A DNA stretch of 64,000 bases from Polytrichum commune (Eukaryota; Streptophyta; Polytrichopsida; Polytrichales; Polytrichaceae): the NCBI GenBank assembly GCA_950295325.1, contig OX485808.1, positions 27,982,527 through 28,046,526 of the forward strand. Reading direction: 5' to 3'. Each line of letters opens with the position of its first letter. Position 1 is the stretch's first letter. The position numbers and the translations under genes are program-made. Under the pieces are notes generated by a model. That model was not told where the DNA came from. It was given only the letters and a program-made list of their open reading frames with translations, and made no database searches. Positions 60,780-64,000 of the stretch are shown here, piece by piece.

Positions 60780-61260
60780 AGTTCTAGAGACCTCGCCAAA
60801 AATGGAGAAGATGGCATCATGTGCTGTTTGGTGGCATGCATTTCTTGAAAATACGTAGAGGCATGTGGCTCTCCACAAACACACTCAATGGCCACCAAAA
60901 AAGCATATATGGCCAACCACACACCCAAGCCCAAATTGCACATTATGCCCAAATGATGCAACAAATACTTGGTCATATTTATTGTCCATATGTTCAAATC
61001 AACATATAAAAGGACTCCGAATAGGTCACCATAATAACGCGGCCCACCAAACAGTGCATACACTCCAATCAAACAAGCATACACGCTATTACATCCTTAT
61101 CAACATAGGAATCCAGAACTCTAGGCCCCAAGATGTAGCAATCCCAAATGGGTATTTGAATGTACATGCATATTTACATCCAAATACCCATTCTTTCAAT
61201 CACATTCCACTTTCATGTGTATATGTTATTATGAGGCCTTCATTATACATCTCACCTTGA
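60780..61260 (+). mobile_element. LINE 3' fragment with zinc-knuckle tail
   Basis: The plus-strand frame at 60865-61260 contains NCTLCPNDATNTWSYLLSIC then NQHIKGLRIGHHNNAAHQTV and KHTRYYILINIG. The C-x2-C...H...C spacing and the LRI..HN.A.H block are those of the zf-RVT tail of plant LINE ORF2 proteins. The same kind of block is seen in the minus-strand relic at 4190-4330. Nothing upstream of it (no RT or RNase H) is present, consistent with a 5'-truncated insertion next to the 3' end of the CNNM-like gene. Confidence 0.75.
61133..61200. repeat. 17-bp inverted repeat
   Basis: AATGGGTATTTGAATGT and, about 10 bases later, ACATCCAAATACCCATT form a near-perfect hairpin (one mismatch) within the LINE fragment. 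Confidence 0.8.
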
Positions 61261-64000
61261 TATTTTTATATTTGAGTACCTAACACAACAGTAATGGCTA
61301 CTACAACATCATCCAATTTAAACAACATTTGTCTAAAATTTGAAGGTGTTTGACCCAAAAGTCATGGTTTTCATATACTGGAGCACCTTTTTGGTCCACT
61401 TTACCATGCTTGCAACCTTGGCACATTTGAAAAAAATGGAATTCTGTAGGGTGGAGTGATCTGCGTTGTGATTGGTAAAATGTTCTCTCGAACCGATGCC
61501 GATTCTTCGACCATACATGATACTATAATTTTGTGAGTGGGGGTCTAATGCCAAAAAGTAGCAATCTCAACTACCAAGTTTCTCATCTAGTGTAATGCGC
61601 AAGGTCTTGATGTCCCTGAGGGTAAATCCACAATACCTAGAATTGGTCCAACATGAATGAGATTGAGAAGAGACTGAGTTTGGTGTCATTGAGAGACTCT
61701 TCAACATTGAGGGTACATGCACAGTTCGGGCACCCCTACAAGAACCATGGATTTAATTGTTTTTTAATTGGGTAATTGATGTAAGGAATCCAAAAATGCC
61801 TTCCCAAGAGAAATTTGTAACACTCAAAGTTAGCAAAGATATAACAACAACTTTTTGACTCAAAATATTTCAATAACCACAAATGTTAAATTTCCAAAAT
61901 TATAATTTTGAGGCATCTGGTGCTTTGAGATGAATAATTTATACATATTTTGTATGTGTTTAATATTACTTTAGGTATGTATCACCCCCTTACATACTAA
62001 ATTGTTTGAATATATTTTGAAACCACCAAATATAATAAAAATCAAAGTCTTTTTACATGTTGTCCTATTGTGCATAATCTATTGCCTTCATTTAGAATCT
62101 AAAATTTATGAAACATGGATTTTTACATGTTTTGCATGGTTTGCATGTTGATATTTATAGATTGGTTGAACTATGTTGTATCTTACGATGTATGTTCTCG
62201 CACTAAAGTTGTTCCTTTGCTTTCCCTTAAGAAAAATATGTAGATGCGACAAGTCCTTACTACAATAAAAAGGACATGCAAACTAAATGAACTTCATAAA
62301 TACCTTTCGTTTTTATCAAAACATTATATAAGGTTTACAAAGGACTATCATTTTTATAAGTCTATAAGAACGTGGATTGGTGACCTCTATCAAAGTGTCA
62401 AAAAATTGATAGTTCTGGTGTAAGACATTCCCTTGGGTGCCCTGACCCTAAATGCCCCCTTGATAAAAACCCGCGATTGTGAATGTAAATTTGAGAGATT
62501 GACAAACTCTATAGCTTGAAATAAGAACTAGAGGCACAAGGGTGAGGTGAGGGCTATAGACAAGGAAAGGATGGGAGCAACCAGGGAGAAACATGACATT
62601 CATTCTTCTTCAACTTCATATTGTTGCCCTCAAGCCTCCTCTCCACTTAGAACTCCGCGAAAAACGCAAGAACCACATGCAATAAACTATAGGGTCTTAC
62701 ATATTAATTGTGGGTAAAATTGTAAAATAATTAAACATAGTATAGGTTTCTCAAGGTGTGTGAAGCATTACTATGTAATATAATAATGTTATTTAATATA
62801 ACATTTGACTTAACATCATAAAATTACTTAAGTGATACTTAGAAATACCATGGAAATAAGGGGCTAAATATGAAAAATCATGTACCTTGCACTTCAATTG
62901 TGGAGAATGGATGGATAATTGTTGATTTTTTTGTAATATATTGAAGGATGAATGAAATCACTCACTCATGAATACCCCCATCGGATTCTAGATTAAGGTT
63001 ACATGGATGTTTCAATTCTACATGTTTTGTAGAAGATATGTTTTTTGCAAATACCATGTCTCTTTGTCTTAATTTGATGTGCTCCCTTGCATTGATTGTA
63101 CATTATTCTTGTCCATCTTATCAAGTTTTGTTTGGCTATGGCTTCTTTGACTGGTATTGTGGTTGGAGCAAACAATTTTAAGTTTTGTGTGTCATTATGG
63201 CCGTTATTAGCGTTGTTGTTAGTGTATTGCAAGTGTTTTGTAAATTATGCCACTACATAGTATATGGATTGTATTTTGTTGGGCCTATTGGAACCTTGTA
63301 ATATGGTTGGCCTTGAAGCATCACATCTAGAGGGTCACTAACTTTGCCTTGCTTTTGGATACCCCTAAATTATGTTAATGAACACGGAACTTTTATTTGT
63401 TGTCTTGTTTTGTTTATGACATGTACATGCAATTCATTGTTTTTGTTAATATATTACTATGTGGCTTTGCAAGGGGCTTGATTGTGATTTCAAATCATAA
63501 ACCCTAAATCCTAGAGAAGGCTTGTTTTTCTTGTTCTGTACATGTGTTTCTTGTGAGGCTTATAATCAATCATATACCTTAAGGACTTTGGAGGATTGGG
63601 GGATTTTATTTTATTTTATATTTTTTACGTGTAAGTAATATATGGTAGTACCAGTAAACCAATCATCCAACAAATCATAATTACCAAAGGGTGCCAAATA
63701 GTAACAAATATTTACCATTATTTTGAAAATGAGCATGCTTTATAATCCATTCACGTTGGTAAATAACCCTCTATAAAATACTACGTTAACGTTGGTGTAT
63801 ACTTATTCTAAGAGAAAAAAACCTCCTTGGGCCTCTCCATAGCTTAAGGTTGGGTGATTCATACCACATAAGCTCCTCTTACCTACCATATTATTTAAAT
63901 TTGCTACACCGTTTCAACAGTCTTACGTCATGGCCGCTTCCAATTCTACAAGCACTATCTAAAATTTATGTTGGCTCATGAATTACCTAGTTTGGTTTGC
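61261..64000. other. Gene-free AT-rich right end
   Basis: The open frames are short (61333-61554 and 62999-63232 on the minus strand) and carry no domain. A CATAAACCCTAAATCCTA phrase at about 63496 recalls the telomeric unit but is not an array. Nothing else was recognised. Confidence 0.45.

Overview
This is a window of nuclear DNA from a streptophyte plant. It holds one convincing protein-coding gene in a long, mostly AT-rich stretch of decayed transposable elements and tandem repeats. The plant assignment rests on three things: GT-AG introns, an Arabidopsis-type telomeric motif (CCCTAAA) at 22.49 kb, and a gene whose protein closely resembles plastid CorC/CNNM-type proteins of land plants. 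The non-LTR retrotransposon relics look to me like those of seed-free plants (fern, lycophyte, bryophyte or charophyte), but I cannot fix the species. There are no bacterial operons, CRISPR arrays, rRNA genes or convincing tRNA genes.

The gene lies at 51,717-59,738 on the plus strand. I could join 17 exons, with phases that match at every junction, into an 873-residue protein. In order it has a plastid-type N-terminus, hydrophobic segments, a DUF21/CNNM membrane domain, a CBS pair, a CorC_HlyC (transporter-associated) domain and an unusual acidic-then-basic tail. It is probably a chloroplast membrane protein for Mg2+ or another divalent cation. The upstream leader has two short uORFs, and a polyadenylation signal is possible near 60.66 kb.

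Layout from the left: 1-2.1 kb is a GC- and CT-richer unassigned segment, perhaps the edge of a gene outside the window. 2.1-2.8 kb is a decayed ~175-200 bp tandem repeat. 3.84-6.6 kb (minus) is the RNase H and 3' half of a dead LINE. 6.86-7.18 kb is a Stowaway-like MITE. 10.5-11.4 kb is a decayed ~145 bp tandem array. 12.65-12.95 kb is a Tourist-like MITE. 14.85-15.05 kb is a tRNA-derived SINE. 18.97-19.79 kb is a tandem duplication in which one copy carries an Emigrant/pogo-like MITE and the other keeps the empty site. 24.87-25.24 kb is a second Tourist-like MITE. 25.7-27.8 kb (minus) is a second, different LINE with most reverse transcriptase blocks still readable. 28.78-29.07 kb is a second Stowaway-like MITE. 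37.95-38.08 kb is a 5'-truncated SINE with clear target-site duplications. 45.2-45.6 kb is a 66-bp minisatellite. 60.78-61.26 kb is a LINE zinc-knuckle tail just beyond the gene. Several unnamed dispersed repeats link distant parts of the window.

I found no new multi-gene system. The most useful observations are the built-in empty site for the pogo-like MITE, the SINE family with two informative copies, the extra C-terminal tail of the CNNM-like protein with a possible retained-intron isoform, and an unusual density of long poly(C)/poly(G) tracts.
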